Assembly (NCBI GenBank): GCA_963838835.1
Contig: CAWITA010000024.1
Location: 1 to 64,000 of the forward strand
DNA: 64,000 nucleotides
Direction: 5' to 3'
Source: Bog-473 sp963838835
Lineage (GTDB): Bacteria; Actinomycetota; Acidimicrobiia; Acidimicrobiales; RAAP-2
Shown here one piece after another: positions 15,935-24,346 of this stretch. The notes beneath the pieces are model-generated. The model was not told the DNA's origin. It searched no databases and saw only the letters and a program-made list of their open reading frames with translations. Made by a program: the position numbers and the translations under genes. Numbering within the stretch: the first letter of the stretch is position 1; the number at the start of each line of letters is the position of its first letter.

Positions 15935-16738
15935 TCAGGTGGTTGCCCTGCGCCGCATCGCCCTCTGATAGCTGAGCGGCGCCAGCGTCCGGGCGATCGG
16001 CGCCACGAGCGGCAGCCGTGCGGCGTTGATGTCGAGGCGGGGACCCCCCATCCGTTCCGCGGTGAGCGTCGCAACCTGGTCCGCGGTGCGACGCACCAGC
16101 TTCGGTGGCAGGGAACCCCCGTCCTCGTTCCCCGAGAGGCCCATGGCCGTCGGCACCCAGCCCGGGTAGAGGACATGGACGTGCACGCCGGTGCCGGCCA
16201 ACTCGTGCCCGACGCATTCGCTGAAGGCCGAGATCGCCGCCTTGGATGCCGCGTAGGCACCTTGCCTCGGTTCGGGCGCCCGCACGGTGTCCGAGGACAC
16301 GTTCACCACCACACCCCAGCGGCGCTCGACCATGCCCGGGACGACGGCCAGTGTCCCGCTCACCGTGGCGAAGAAGTTGACGTCGAACACCTCGTGCACC
16401 GTGCTGTCGTTGCCGCCGGGGACCGGCAGCATCAGGTCGACGCCAGCGTTGTTGACCAGGATGTCCACGCCGCCGTACTCGGCCTCCGTGCGCTCGAGGG
16501 CAGCACGGAAGGCGCCCGGTGCGCCGACGTCGCAGACCGCCGTCGCACTGCGCGAGGTGCGGCGCGCCAACTCGGGCGTCAGTTCGTCGAGCAGCTCTTT
16601 GCGCCGGGCCAGTCCGACGACGAGGGCGCCCCGTTCGGCCAGGGTGAGGGCGATGGCCCGCCCGATGCCCGAAGAGGCGCCCGTGACGACCGCGAGGCGC
16701 CCGTCGAAACGCTGCGGTGGACGGTGGCCGCGGGGCAT
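15935..16738 (-). CDS. SDR family NAD(P)-dependent oxidoreductase
   Basis: A 267-residue classical short-chain dehydrogenase. The cofactor loop is TGASSGIG, the structural motif NNAG follows, and the catalytic YAASK motif lies after the serine in VNVSSD. MPRGHRPPQR at 16738 is taken as the start; an in-frame codon 12 bases upstream adds MVSA. The C-terminal 30 residues are basic and carry no known motif. It is convergent with cysM and in the same direction as the Doc pair, with no obvious functional link. The substrate is unknown. Confidence 0.85.
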   Translation of the reverse strand: MPRGHRPPQRFDGRLAVVTGASSGIGRAIALTLAERGALVVGLARRKELLDELTPELARRTSRSATAVCDVGAPGAFRAALERTEAEYGGVDILVNNAGVDLMLPVPGGNDSTVHEVFDVNFFATVSGTLAVVPGMVERRWGVVVNVSSDTVRAPEPRQGAYAASKAAISAFSECVGHELAGTGVHVHVLYPGWVPTAMGLSGNEDGGSLPPKLVRRTADQVATLTAERMGGPRLDINAARLPLVAPIARTLAPLSYQRAMRRRATT

Positions 16739-16802
16739 GGCGGACACCATATGGTCCTCGTGCCGTCGCTGTCGCCTTGGTCCGGGGAACGAGCGTCGTC
16801 TG

Positions 16803-17267
16803 TCAGGCGGAGCGGGCAGGGCCCGGCCCCATTCGCTCGCCGATCCATGCCGCGAGCTCGGCGATGACCGCGTCGCTGATCGGCGCGGCGGCCAGGTCCA
16901 GCAGCCGGCGCGCCGTGACCTCGCCGTCCTCGTCCCCCGGAGGAGAGGTCCAGGGGTGGCCGTTGCGCAGACAGAACTCGATCGTGGCGATCAGTGCCAC
17001 CGGCGCGTTGCCGTCGCGCAACGGGTGGTTCTTGACCAGGTGGGCGCAGAGCACCGCGGCCTTGGTGGCGAAGTCGGGGTAGAAGTCCTCACCGCCGAAG
17101 CAGGCGAACGGTGCGTGCAGCGCAGAGTCCGCCAGATGGAGGCTCGACTCCTCGGCGATGCGCTTGGCCGGGGTTTCGAGCACGGCCTCCGCGATGAGGA
17201 GGAAGTCGGCCAGCTCGAGGGTGCGGACCGTCTCGGGCTCGGCGCGGAGCTGTGCGTCCGGCGTCAT
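16803..17267 (-). CDS. Doc/Fic family toxin-like protein
   Basis: A 154-residue all-helical Fic/Doc-fold protein. The active-site loop is HPLRDGNAPVAL at about residues 81-92, with H81 as the presumed catalytic base and D85, G86, N87 in the phosphate-binding positions. The basic residue normally ending the motif is replaced by Ala-Pro, which could reduce or change activity. Doc toxins phosphorylate EF-Tu while other Fic proteins AMPylate targets; which applies here is not readable. Its ATG overlaps the stop of the 61-residue gene upstream (ATGA), as in toxin-antitoxin operons. It could alternatively be a death-on-curing-type housekeeping enzyme. Confidence 0.75.
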   Translation of the reverse strand: MTPDAQLRAEPETVRTLELADFLLIAEAVLETPAKRIAEESSLHLADSALHAPFACFGGEDFYPDFATKAAVLCAHLVKNHPLRDGNAPVALIATIEFCLRNGHPWTSPPGDEDGEVTARRLLDLAAAPISDAVIAELAAWIGERMGPGPARSA

Positions 17268-17449
17268 CGCTTCAGGCGCTCGAGCGCCTGCTGCTGCTGT
17301 CGGATGGCGCCCGCCAGCCTGAGGAAGAAGGCCCGGTCGGCTCGGCGTCGCAACACGGCGGTGTTCAACGTCGGGCGCGCGGTGCTTCCGGGCTCCACCG
17401 GTGCTCCCCGGCCGTTGCTGCGGCGCCGACGCGACCCATTGCCCTGCAC
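17264..17449 (-). CDS. Small basic protein, candidate antitoxin of the Doc-like toxin
   Basis: A 61-residue protein from a GTG at 17449. The first 25 residues are Arg/Gly/Pro-rich and probably disordered. The second half, including AVLRRRADRAFFLRLAGAI and QQQQALERLKR, looks like one amphipathic helix. It lacks the Phd/YefM fold sequence that usually accompanies Doc. Position and the 4-base overlap with the toxin start are the only grounds for an antitoxin role. I do not recognise the family. Confidence 0.5.
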   Translation of the reverse strand: MQGNGSRRRRSNGRGAPVEPGSTARPTLNTAVLRRRADRAFFLRLAGAIRQQQQALERLKR

Positions 17450-17479
17450 GCTTCGATCCTAGGGGCGGGGCTCCGCTGA

Positions 17480-18019
17480 TCAGCGAAGGGCCAGCTCGCA
17501 GAGCTTGGTCACGGTGTTCCAGTTCCGGGTGGTGCTCACGACGCCGAGCCGGCGCTCGAGGAAGGTACCGGTGTACTTCGTCTCCGCGTATCCGTCGGGG
17601 GTGTGCACGTAGACCTCCCGGCCGTCGACGACCAGCTCGTCGCGGCCGCTAGGCGGGACGGCCAGTGCCCGCAGCGTCTCGGGCGCCGGCGTGGTGGCCA
17701 GGAACGTCACATGGTGTCGGGACGCGTTCGCTCCCGCCTTGGGGTACGGGCTCGCCGTCCCGATGCGCAGCAACTCGGGCACGGTGCGCACGATGACCGC
17801 CGGTGAGTCGCCGAGGTCAGCCGCGAGCCGCTGCTCGATGGCGGCCGCGATCTTGGCCTCGCTCTTCGACCCGGTGGAGAAGAGCACGTTCCCGGTCTGG
17901 ATGTACGTCGTGACGTCGGTGTACTTCAAGCCCTCGAAGGACGCCCGCAACTCGTTCATGGCGACCCGGCCGTGGCCGGCGACGTTCACGCTCCGGAGCA
18001 GGGCGACGTAGCGAGGCAT
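17480..18019 (-). CDS. DUF1697 domain-containing protein
   Basis: A 179-residue protein matching the DUF1697 family in length and landmarks. The N-terminus is MPRYVALLRSVNVAGHGRVA, followed by TYIQTGNVLFST. The C-terminus carries TKYTGTFLERRLGVVSTTRN and WNTVTKL, the most conserved stretch. The function of the family is not established. The ATG at 18019 is the natural start. It lies 24 bases downstream of the flavoprotein gene on the same strand and could be cotranscribed with it. Confidence 0.88.
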   Translation of the reverse strand: MPRYVALLRSVNVAGHGRVAMNELRASFEGLKYTDVTTYIQTGNVLFSTGSKSEAKIAAAIEQRLAADLGDSPAVIVRTVPELLRIGTASPYPKAGANASRHHVTFLATTPAPETLRALAVPPSGRDELVVDGREVYVHTPDGYAETKYTGTFLERRLGVVSTTRNWNTVTKLCELALR

Positions 18020-18043
18020 ACGCGCAACCTACTGGCCCTCGAC

Positions 18044-19222
18044 CTAATGGCCCTCGACCGCCCGCCGGCGCCCGTCCGCCGGTGGCCGCTCCGGCGCAGC
18101 GCGATCGACGCCGAAGCGAGCGAGGTCGATCGAGGGCTGTGTCCCGTCGGCGAGGTCGGCCAAGAGCTCGCCGAGCAGTGGTCCGAACTTGAACCCGTGC
18201 CCGCTGGTTCCGCACCCGACCACGATCTTGCCGACCCGTCCGACGACGAAGTCGGTGTCGGCGGAGTTGTCGTAGACGCAGCGTTCCGTCCCCACGGGCT
18301 CCGGGTCCAAGGTGGGCAGCAGGCGGCGGACGGCGCCGGTCAACAGGGCGAGGAGGTCCGGGTCGTCGTCGAACGGCGTCGGGTCGGTGGGATCGAACCC
18401 GTCGAGGACCGTGCCGGGGGTGTGGTGCGACACCTTGTAGGTGCCGCCGTGTCGCCCGCCGCTGGGCACCGGCAGGCCGTAGATCATGTCCTCCCCCCAC
18501 TCGATGAAGACGGGCAAGCGCTCCGGGCCACGGCTCGGCGCGGGCCCGAAGTAGGCCACCTGGGGCAACGACGGTGCCGCCGCCACGGGTCGATCGCCGC
18601 CGAGCAGCTCGAGGGCGTGAGGCCCGGCGCAGTCCACGACGACATCGGCCTCGAAGGCGTGCCCGTCGGCCGTGGCAACGGTGACCGTATCGAGCCACGG
18701 GCGCAAGGAGGTGACTCGCGTGCCGGTGTGCAGCGAGAAGTCGGCCGTCTCGCAGAGGGCCCGGAGGCAGTCGTCGGCCGCCAGGACACCCGATTCGGGT
18801 TCGAACAGCACGGACCCGGGCGTCCTCACGCCGGGAAACCGCCGGGCGGCCTCGCGGGGTGCCAGCCGCTCGACGGGCGCGCCTGCGGCCGCCAGGGCAC
18901 CGGCGACGGCATCGAGCGCGGTCTCGTCGCCGAAGGTGACCTGGCCGCTGACGTGGAGGAGCGTGTGCCCGGCTGACCCCTCGAGTCGGCGCCAGAGCTC
19001 ACGGGAGCGGACGGCCATCTCGACGTACGGCGCCTCGGGGTAGCCCAGCCGGAAGATGCGTGCGTCGCCCTTGGAGCCCGAACGGTCGTGACCGACCGCT
19101 GCCGCCGTCTCCAAGACCGTCACCCGCCAGCGTCGTCGCGACAGGGCCCATGCGGCACAGAGGCCGAGCAGCCCCGCTCCCACCACGATGCAACGACGGT
19201 CCTCGGGCACGGCGACGATCAT
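18044..19222 (-). CDS. FAD-dependent amine oxidase, sarcosine oxidase-like (DAO family)
   Basis: A 392-residue flavoprotein. The N-terminal dinucleotide-binding segment is CIVVGAGLLGLCAAWALSRR, followed by the flavin-contacting GSKGDARIFRLGYPEAPYV. The C-terminal domain has CVYDNSADTDFVVG and VVGCGTSGHGFKFGPLLGE. The cysteine in CVYDN aligns with the one that binds FAD covalently in monomeric sarcosine and N-methyltryptophan oxidases, so a covalent flavin is likely. It would oxidise an N-methyl amino acid, releasing formaldehyde and hydrogen peroxide. The substrate is not determined. It is divergent from the membrane protein gene at 19455. Confidence 0.82.
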   Translation of the reverse strand: MIVAVPEDRRCIVVGAGLLGLCAAWALSRRRWRVTVLETAAAVGHDRSGSKGDARIFRLGYPEAPYVEMAVRSRELWRRLEGSAGHTLLHVSGQVTFGDETALDAVAGALAAAGAPVERLAPREAARRFPGVRTPGSVLFEPESGVLAADDCLRALCETADFSLHTGTRVTSLRPWLDTVTVATADGHAFEADVVVDCAGPHALELLGGDRPVAAAPSLPQVAYFGPAPSRGPERLPVFIEWGEDMIYGLPVPSGGRHGGTYKVSHHTPGTVLDGFDPTDPTPFDDDPDLLALLTGAVRRLLPTLDPEPVGTERCVYDNSADTDFVVGRVGKIVVGCGTSGHGFKFGPLLGELLADLADGTQPSIDLARFGVDRAAPERPPADGRRRAVEGH

Positions 19223-19454
19223 ACGAACGCGCCCGCTGGCATCCGGGGTACCGGCACGACGAGGACCTCACTGTACGCTCGGCTGCAGTGACGAGCACGA
19301 GAGCGGTGTCGACGCATCCCACGCACGACACGCTTGACTCGCTCTCGCCTCCGGACCGGACCGGCGCCGGCGTCGGCGTCGGTGTGGCGGAGCCGCAGCC
19401 GGAGCCGGAGCCGCGCCCCCCGCGCCCGCCCCGGACGGCCGCGCGCTCAGAGCG

Positions 19455-21374
19455 GTGCGTGCCCTCGGATTCCACGTCCTCGCCATCGCCGCCTTCGCCG
19501 TCCCCGCGGTGGTGCTGTGGTGGCACGTCTGGACGGGACACCCGTCGTCCACGCTCACCTGCGGCTGCGGCGACCCGGCGCAGCAAGTCTGGTTCACGGC
19601 CTGGCCCGCCTGGGCCATCGAGCACCTGCACAACCTGTTCTTCTCCGGTGCGGTCAACGTCCCCGACGGCGCCAACCTGCTGTCGAACACGTCGGGGACG
19701 CTGGTGGGCGTCGTGCTCGCCCCGGTGACGTGGCTCTGCGGACCGGTGACGGCCACCAATGTTGCGCTCACCCTCGCCCCTGCTCTCAGTGCGTGGGGCT
19801 GCTTTGCCGCGATCCGTCCTCTCGTCACGTGGAAGCCCGCTGCCATCCCGGCGGCGCTGGTGTACGGCTACTCGTCGGCCATCGTCACGTCGCTCGCCTT
19901 CGGCCACGTGTCGGTGACGATGCTGGTGCTCCCTCCCTTCCTCTTCACCACGCTGCACGAGATCGTCGTCCGACAGCAACATTCGGTGCGCCGTGACGGA
20001 CTCGTCTTGGCCGCTCTGTTGGTGGCGCAGTTCCTGATCTCGCCCGAGGTGCTGGTGATGTGCGGCGTGTTGGCCGTCGTGGGGCTGGTCGCGGTGGTGG
20101 CGGCGGGTTGGCGCGAGGTGCGCGCGCGGGCGCACCACGCCGTGCGTGCGCTCGGCCTGGCCGTCGGCGTCACCGCCGCGCTGTTGGCCTATCCCGCCTG
20201 GTATGGCGTCGCCGGCCCCCAGTCCGTGTCCGGGACGCTCTTCTACCTCGCACCGCTCTCGGTGGTGCCGCTCTCGGGCGTGATCGTGCCCGGCCAGTAC
20301 GAGGCGTTCGCCAACGCCTACGTCCGCTTCGGGGGCTACTTGGGTCGCGTCGGACCGCCGCCCGACTACGTGGGCGGCGGCGTCGCGCTGGCCGCCCTGG
20401 GCTCGGCCGTGGTCGCCCGTCGCCGACCCCTCACCTGGCTGCTCGTGTTCATGATGGCAGTGAGCCTGCTGCTGGCGCTCGGCGACACGCTGCTCTTGAC
20501 CCCCTCGTCGTTGACGCACGTGTGGCTGCCGTGGCGCGCCCTCTCGAAGCTGCCGGTCCTCAAGGAGATCCTGGCGGACCAATTCGCGCCGTTCCTCGCC
20601 CTCTTCGCTGCTTTCCTCCTCGCGGTCGGCCTCGATGCCTTTTCCGTCGCGTCCCGCCGCCGGATCGGCCGTACCCGCGGCCTGCACGCTCGGCGGACCT
20701 CGTGGATGGGCTCGCACCTGGCCGTGGTCAGCGCCGCCGTCGCCGTCCTGGTGGGTGTGGTTGCGCTCGTCCCGGTCTTCGTCACCTTCGACGTACCTTT
20801 CACGGTGGTGCCGGTACGGATCCCGGCCTACGTGCGCGAGGTGGCGCCGGGGCTCCCGCCGGGGACCGTGTTGCTCACGGTCCCCTTCGCCGTCTCGGGT
20901 TCGACGCAGCCCATGCTCTGGCAAGCGGTCGACGACATGCACTTTCGTCTGGCTGGCGCGGCGCTGAAGACTCCCAACGCCGTCGGTGGTCCGGTCGGGC
21001 AGGGCGCGCCGGGTTCGGCCCGACGGATCCTGACCGACCTGAGCATCGTCGGGGCCCCGCTGCCCAGCGGGACACCGACCCAAGTGGCGACCGTCCGGCG
21101 CGCCCTCCGGGAGTGGCAGGTTCGACAAGTGGTCATCGCCGGCACCAGCCGCGATCCGGTGTACGCCTCGGGGTTCTTCGCCGAGGTGCTCGGAGCCGTG
21201 CCGCAGTTCGCGGACGGCGCCTGGGTGTGGACGGTGCAACCGGGGGGTCCGACGGCCGCACCTGCGACGAGCTCCTCCTTGGCGCTCTGCCGTGCCGCGG
21301 CGGATGCGCCCAGCGTCCGTGGCCAACCGCTGGCGATGGCTCGGTGCGTGCTGCCGGGCACCAGTCGAGCCTGA
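19455..21374 (+). CDS. Polytopic membrane protein, GT-C glycosyltransferase-like
   Basis: A 639-residue protein with about ten hydrophobic segments in the first 440 residues, then a soluble C-terminal domain of about 200 residues. An extracytoplasmic CGCGDPAQQVWFTAWPAWAI segment follows the first helix, as in GT-C type transferases. The GTG at 19455 is the earliest in-frame start that gives a membrane helix. The preceding 230 bp hold a GGCGTC/CCGGAG low-complexity stretch that, one frame over, would encode a Pro/Glu/Gly-rich tail starting at GTG 19288, so a frameshifted N-terminal extension is possible. The donor and acceptor are unknown. Confidence 0.65.
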   Translation: MRALGFHVLAIAAFAVPAVVLWWHVWTGHPSSTLTCGCGDPAQQVWFTAWPAWAIEHLHNLFFSGAVNVPDGANLLSNTSGTLVGVVLAPVTWLCGPVTATNVALTLAPALSAWGCFAAIRPLVTWKPAAIPAALVYGYSSAIVTSLAFGHVSVTMLVLPPFLFTTLHEIVVRQQHSVRRDGLVLAALLVAQFLISPEVLVMCGVLAVVGLVAVVAAGWREVRARAHHAVRALGLAVGVTAALLAYPAWYGVAGPQSVSGTLFYLAPLSVVPLSGVIVPGQYEAFANAYVRFGGYLGRVGPPPDYVGGGVALAALGSAVVARRRPLTWLLVFMMAVSLLLALGDTLLLTPSSLTHVWLPWRALSKLPVLKEILADQFAPFLALFAAFLLAVGLDAFSVASRRRIGRTRGLHARRTSWMGSHLAVVSAAVAVLVGVVALVPVFVTFDVPFTVVPVRIPAYVREVAPGLPPGTVLLTVPFAVSGSTQPMLWQAVDDMHFRLAGAALKTPNAVGGPVGQGAPGSARRILTDLSIVGAPLPSGTPTQVATVRRALREWQVRQVVIAGTSRDPVYASGFFAEVLGAVPQFADGAWVWTVQPGGPTAAPATSSSLALCRAAADAPSVRGQPLAMARCVLPGTSRA

Positions 21375-21443
21375 GCGGGCGCGCCACCGCGGCAGGTTCG
21401 CCGGCCTCTGTGGTTGCGTCGGTGCGGCCGTAGGCTTGGGCTG

Positions 21444-21878
21444 ATGCAACCGATCCTCCACCTCTCCCTACCGGTGCGCGACATGGTCGCCGCCCGTGAC
21501 TTCTACGTGCGCACGCTCGGCTGCCAGGCGGCACGCACGAGGGCCGACTTCACGGACGTGTGGTTCTACGGCATGCAGATCACGCTGCAGAACCGTCCCG
21601 ACGAGGCGACCGGCGTACCTTCGGGAGGAACGCGGCACTTCGGCGTCACCCTCGAGCGTGACGAGTTCGAGGCGCTGATCGCTCGGCTCGAGGCGTGCGA
21701 CGTCCACTGGCTGGTGCCCGTCTCCACCGACGACGCGGGCCTGCTCACCGAGCAGACCAAAGCCAAGGTCACCGACCCGAGTGGCAACGTGATTGAGCTC
21801 AAGACCTACCGCGACGTCGATGCTGCGCTGGAGATCTCGTCCCACTCGTATCCCGAGGCCTTCGTCCACGGGAACTGA
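21444..21878 (+). CDS. VOC family (glyoxalase/bleomycin resistance-fold) protein
   Basis: A 144-residue protein with paired beta-alpha-beta-beta-beta units. It opens MQPILHLSLPVRDMVAARDF and ends with the common KVTDPSGNVIELKTY segment. The Glu in VIELK and the early His in ILHLSL are in positions often used for metal binding. An in-frame codon 30 bases upstream is disfavoured because MQPILHLS starts the first strand directly. Members include lyases, dioxygenases and resistance proteins; the activity is not assignable. It stands alone before rph. Confidence 0.75.
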   Translation: MQPILHLSLPVRDMVAARDFYVRTLGCQAARTRADFTDVWFYGMQITLQNRPDEATGVPSGGTRHFGVTLERDEFEALIARLEACDVHWLVPVSTDDAGLLTEQTKAKVTDPSGNVIELKTYRDVDAALEISSHSYPEAFVHGN

Positions 21879-21953
21879 AGCGGTCGCCTACGGTGTCCGC
21901 CGAGACCGAGAGCAAGGGGGAGGATCGAGAGGAGTGCTGTGGGAGGAAATGAC

Positions 21954-22706
21954 ATGAGCGCCGACCCCCGCGCGGCGCGCCAGGACGGGCGCGCCATCGA
22001 TCAGCTGCGGCCCGTCGGTTTCGAGCGCGACTACACGGTGATGGCACTCGGGTCGGTGCTGGTGACCTTCGGGCAGACCAAGGTGCTGTGCACCGCCTCG
22101 GTCGAGGAGCGGGTCCCGCCCTGGATGCGCGGCACCGGCCGAGGCTGGGTGACCGCGGAGTACTCCATGCTGCCGGGTTCGACCCCCGGGCGCGCCTCTC
22201 GGGAGGCCGCCAAGGGCAAGCAGTCGGGGCGCACGCAGGAGATCCAGCGCCTCATCGCCCGCTCGCTCCGTGCGGTGTGCGACCTGGTCCTCCTGGGCGA
22301 GGTGCAGATCACCGTGGACTGCGATGCGCTCCAGGCCGACGGCGGCACGCGCACGGCCTCCATCTGCGGGGCCTACGTCGCGCTGCACGACGCCTGCACC
22401 CGGTTGGTCCAGGCCGGGACGATCCGCACGCAACCCCTGACCGACTCGGTGGCGGCGGTGTCCGTCGGCATCATCGACGGCGTTCCCATGCTCGACCTTC
22501 CCTACGCCGAGGACTCGCGGGCCGAGGTCGACATGAACGTCGTCATGACGGGTGGCGGGCGCTTCGTCGAGGTGCAGGGCACGGCGGAGGGGATGGCCTT
22601 CAGCCGGAGCGAGTTGGACACCCTGCTCGGACTGGCGGAGGCGGGCATCAAGGAGCTGACGGACCTGCAGGCGGCCGTGCTGGCCGAGCCGCCACCGCGG
22701 CGTTGA
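21954..22706 (+). CDS. rph: Ribonuclease PH
   Basis: A 250-residue phosphate-dependent 3'-5' exoribonuclease that trims tRNA precursors. The N-terminus has RPVGFERDYTVMALGSVLV and CTASVEERVPPWMRG. The central motif GRTQEIQRLIARSLRAV is the RNA-binding signature. VDCDALQADGGTRTASICGA and EVDMNVVMTGGGRFVEVQGT carry active-site residues. The ATG at 21954 is chosen because GGGAGGAAATGAC places a ribosome site before it; the GTG at 21939 overlaps that site. It is followed with overlap by rdgB, a conserved actinobacterial pair. Confidence 0.95.
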   Translation: MSADPRAARQDGRAIDQLRPVGFERDYTVMALGSVLVTFGQTKVLCTASVEERVPPWMRGTGRGWVTAEYSMLPGSTPGRASREAAKGKQSGRTQEIQRLIARSLRAVCDLVLLGEVQITVDCDALQADGGTRTASICGAYVALHDACTRLVQAGTIRTQPLTDSVAAVSVGIIDGVPMLDLPYAEDSRAEVDMNVVMTGGGRFVEVQGTAEGMAFSRSELDTLLGLAEAGIKELTDLQAAVLAEPPPRR

Positions 22707-23326
22707 GCGCCCACCACCCGCTTCGACTCGTCCTGGCCTCGAACAACCCCGACAAGGCCAGGGAGATGACGGCCATCCTCTCGGTCTCGCTGCCCGTGAC
22801 GCTGGTGGCGCGCCCGGCCGATGTACCCGAGGTGGTCGAGGAAGGCGAGACGCTCCTCGACAACGCACGGTTGAAGGCGCGCGCGCTGGCGGCGGCAACC
22901 GGAACGGCAGCGGTGGCCGACGACACGGGCCTGGAGGTCGACGCGCTCGGCGGCGCACCCGGCGTGTCCTCGGCCCGTTACGCCGGGGAGGACGCCACGT
23001 ACGCCGACAACGTGGCGAAGCTGCTCCGCGAGCTGGACGCCCTCGAGGACCGCGGCGGGTCACGGCGGGCGCGGTTCCGCACCGTGGCCCTGGTGACGTT
23101 CCCCGGCGGGGCCGAGGTGTGGGCGGAGGGCACCGTGGAGGGGAGGATCTCCTTCGCCGAGCGCGGGAGCCGCGGGTTCGGCTACGACCCCGTGTTCGTG
23201 CCCGACGACGGGGACGGCCGGACCTTCGCGGAGATGGGCGCGGAGGAAAAGGACGCGGTCTCACACCGCGGACGCGCCTTCCGCGGGTTGGCGAGCCTGC
23301 TGGCCGACCGGGCCGGCACACGCTGA
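22703..23326 (+). CDS. rdgB: RdgB/HAM1 family non-canonical purine NTP pyrophosphatase
   Basis: A 207-residue enzyme that hydrolyses dITP, dXTP and related nucleotides to monophosphates, cleansing the nucleotide pool. It opens RLVLASNNPDKAREM. It carries ADDTGLEVDALGGAPGVSSA, FGYDPVFVPD and the final SHRGRAFRGL. No ATG or GTG is available in frame near the N-terminus. TTG at 22703, overlapping the rph stop as TTGA, is the best start and implies translational coupling to rph. Confidence 0.92.
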   Translation: MSAHHPLRLVLASNNPDKAREMTAILSVSLPVTLVARPADVPEVVEEGETLLDNARLKARALAAATGTAAVADDTGLEVDALGGAPGVSSARYAGEDATYADNVAKLLRELDALEDRGGSRRARFRTVALVTFPGGAEVWAEGTVEGRISFAERGSRGFGYDPVFVPDDGDGRTFAEMGAEEKDAVSHRGRAFRGLASLLADRAGTR

Positions 23327-23365
23327 GGAGCGCCGGCAGCGGTCGACCGCCACTGCGCACCCGCT

Positions 23366-24217
23366 TCAGGACAAGACCAGCGCCGCCGCCAGCTGTCGGT
23401 ACTCGTCGAGGGGGAAGCCCTGCCCGTCCCCGACGACCTGGATACAGACATGGTCGGCCCCCGCCTCGTAGTGCTGGCGGATCCGCCCCGCCACGGTCCC
23501 CGCGTCGCCCCAGGGGATGACGGCGTCGATCAGGCGGTCGCTCCCTCCGCCGTCGATGTCGTCGTCGCCGTAGCCGAAGGTCCGCAGGTTCTGCGTGTAG
23601 TTGGGCAGGCCCAGGTAGGTGCGGGCATAGCCGCGGGCCAGCTCCCGGGCCCGGGTGGGATCGGTCTGGAGGACGACGGCGACCTCGGGCGCCAACAGCG
23701 GCCCCGGGCCCAGGATGGCGCGGGCGCGCTCCGTGTGCTCGACCGGCACGAAGTACGGGTGTGCGCCCGCCGCACGCGCCGCCGCGAGCGCGAGCATGCG
23801 CGGGCCGAGAGCGGCGAGCACGCGACGGTCCGGCGGCACCGGCATGTCGAGGGCATCGAGCGCGTCGAGGTACTCGACGACGTGGGTGTAAGGAAGGGCA
23901 TAGTGCTCGACGATGGGGGCGTGGCTCGCGCCGAGACCGAGCAGGAAGCGTCCGGGGAACTTTGTCTCGAGATCGGCCACGGCGGCCCCGATGTCCGCGG
24001 GGGTCGAGGCCCAGATGCTGACGATGCCGCTGGCCACCTGGATGCGCGTCGTCGACGCCAGCAGCCGCTCAAAGTGGGGGGAGAGGCCGGGGTCGAAGCG
24101 CCCCGACGACCACAGCGCCCCATAGCCCATCGTCTCGAGCTCCCGTGCCACATCGGTCGACGCGTCGGCGCCGCGCCACGACCCGCTCCACCACACGCCG
24201 ACCCGACCCAGCACCAC
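23366..24217 (-). CDS. LLM class F420-dependent oxidoreductase
   Basis: A 283-residue luciferase-like TIM-barrel protein. Visible segments are GRVGVWWSG at the N-terminus, RIQVASGIVSIWASTPADIG, FLLGLGASHAPIVEH (the usual cofactor-contact region) and RVLAALGPRMLALAAARAAG. Proteins with this pattern in actinobacteria use deazaflavin F420. GTG at 24217 (or 24214) is chosen since residues before it are an extension antisense to the divergent gene at 24347. It is convergent with rdgB. The substrate is unknown. Confidence 0.85.
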   Translation of the reverse strand: MVLGRVGVWWSGSWRGADASTDVARELETMGYGALWSSGRFDPGLSPHFERLLASTTRIQVASGIVSIWASTPADIGAAVADLETKFPGRFLLGLGASHAPIVEHYALPYTHVVEYLDALDALDMPVPPDRRVLAALGPRMLALAAARAAGAHPYFVPVEHTERARAILGPGPLLAPEVAVVLQTDPTRARELARGYARTYLGLPNYTQNLRTFGYGDDDIDGGGSDRLIDAVIPWGDAGTVAGRIRQHYEAGADHVCIQVVGDGQGFPLDEYRQLAAALVLS

Positions 24218-24346
24218 TCGCTCACGGTAGCGGCGATCGTGGCGAACGCGACGCGCGCCGGTCGTCGTTGGCCTCGCGACGCTCGGCCTTTCCGGAACAG
24301 ATGCAATAGGGTGGCCGCCTGATCGCGAGGGGTTAGGGGGTGTGCC

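Noticed and set aside
18999..21461. An 820-codon open frame on the minus strand
   Set aside because: It is antisense to the membrane-protein gene at 19455-21374, has extreme Arg/Gly/His composition and no domain. Long antisense frames are expected at this GC content.
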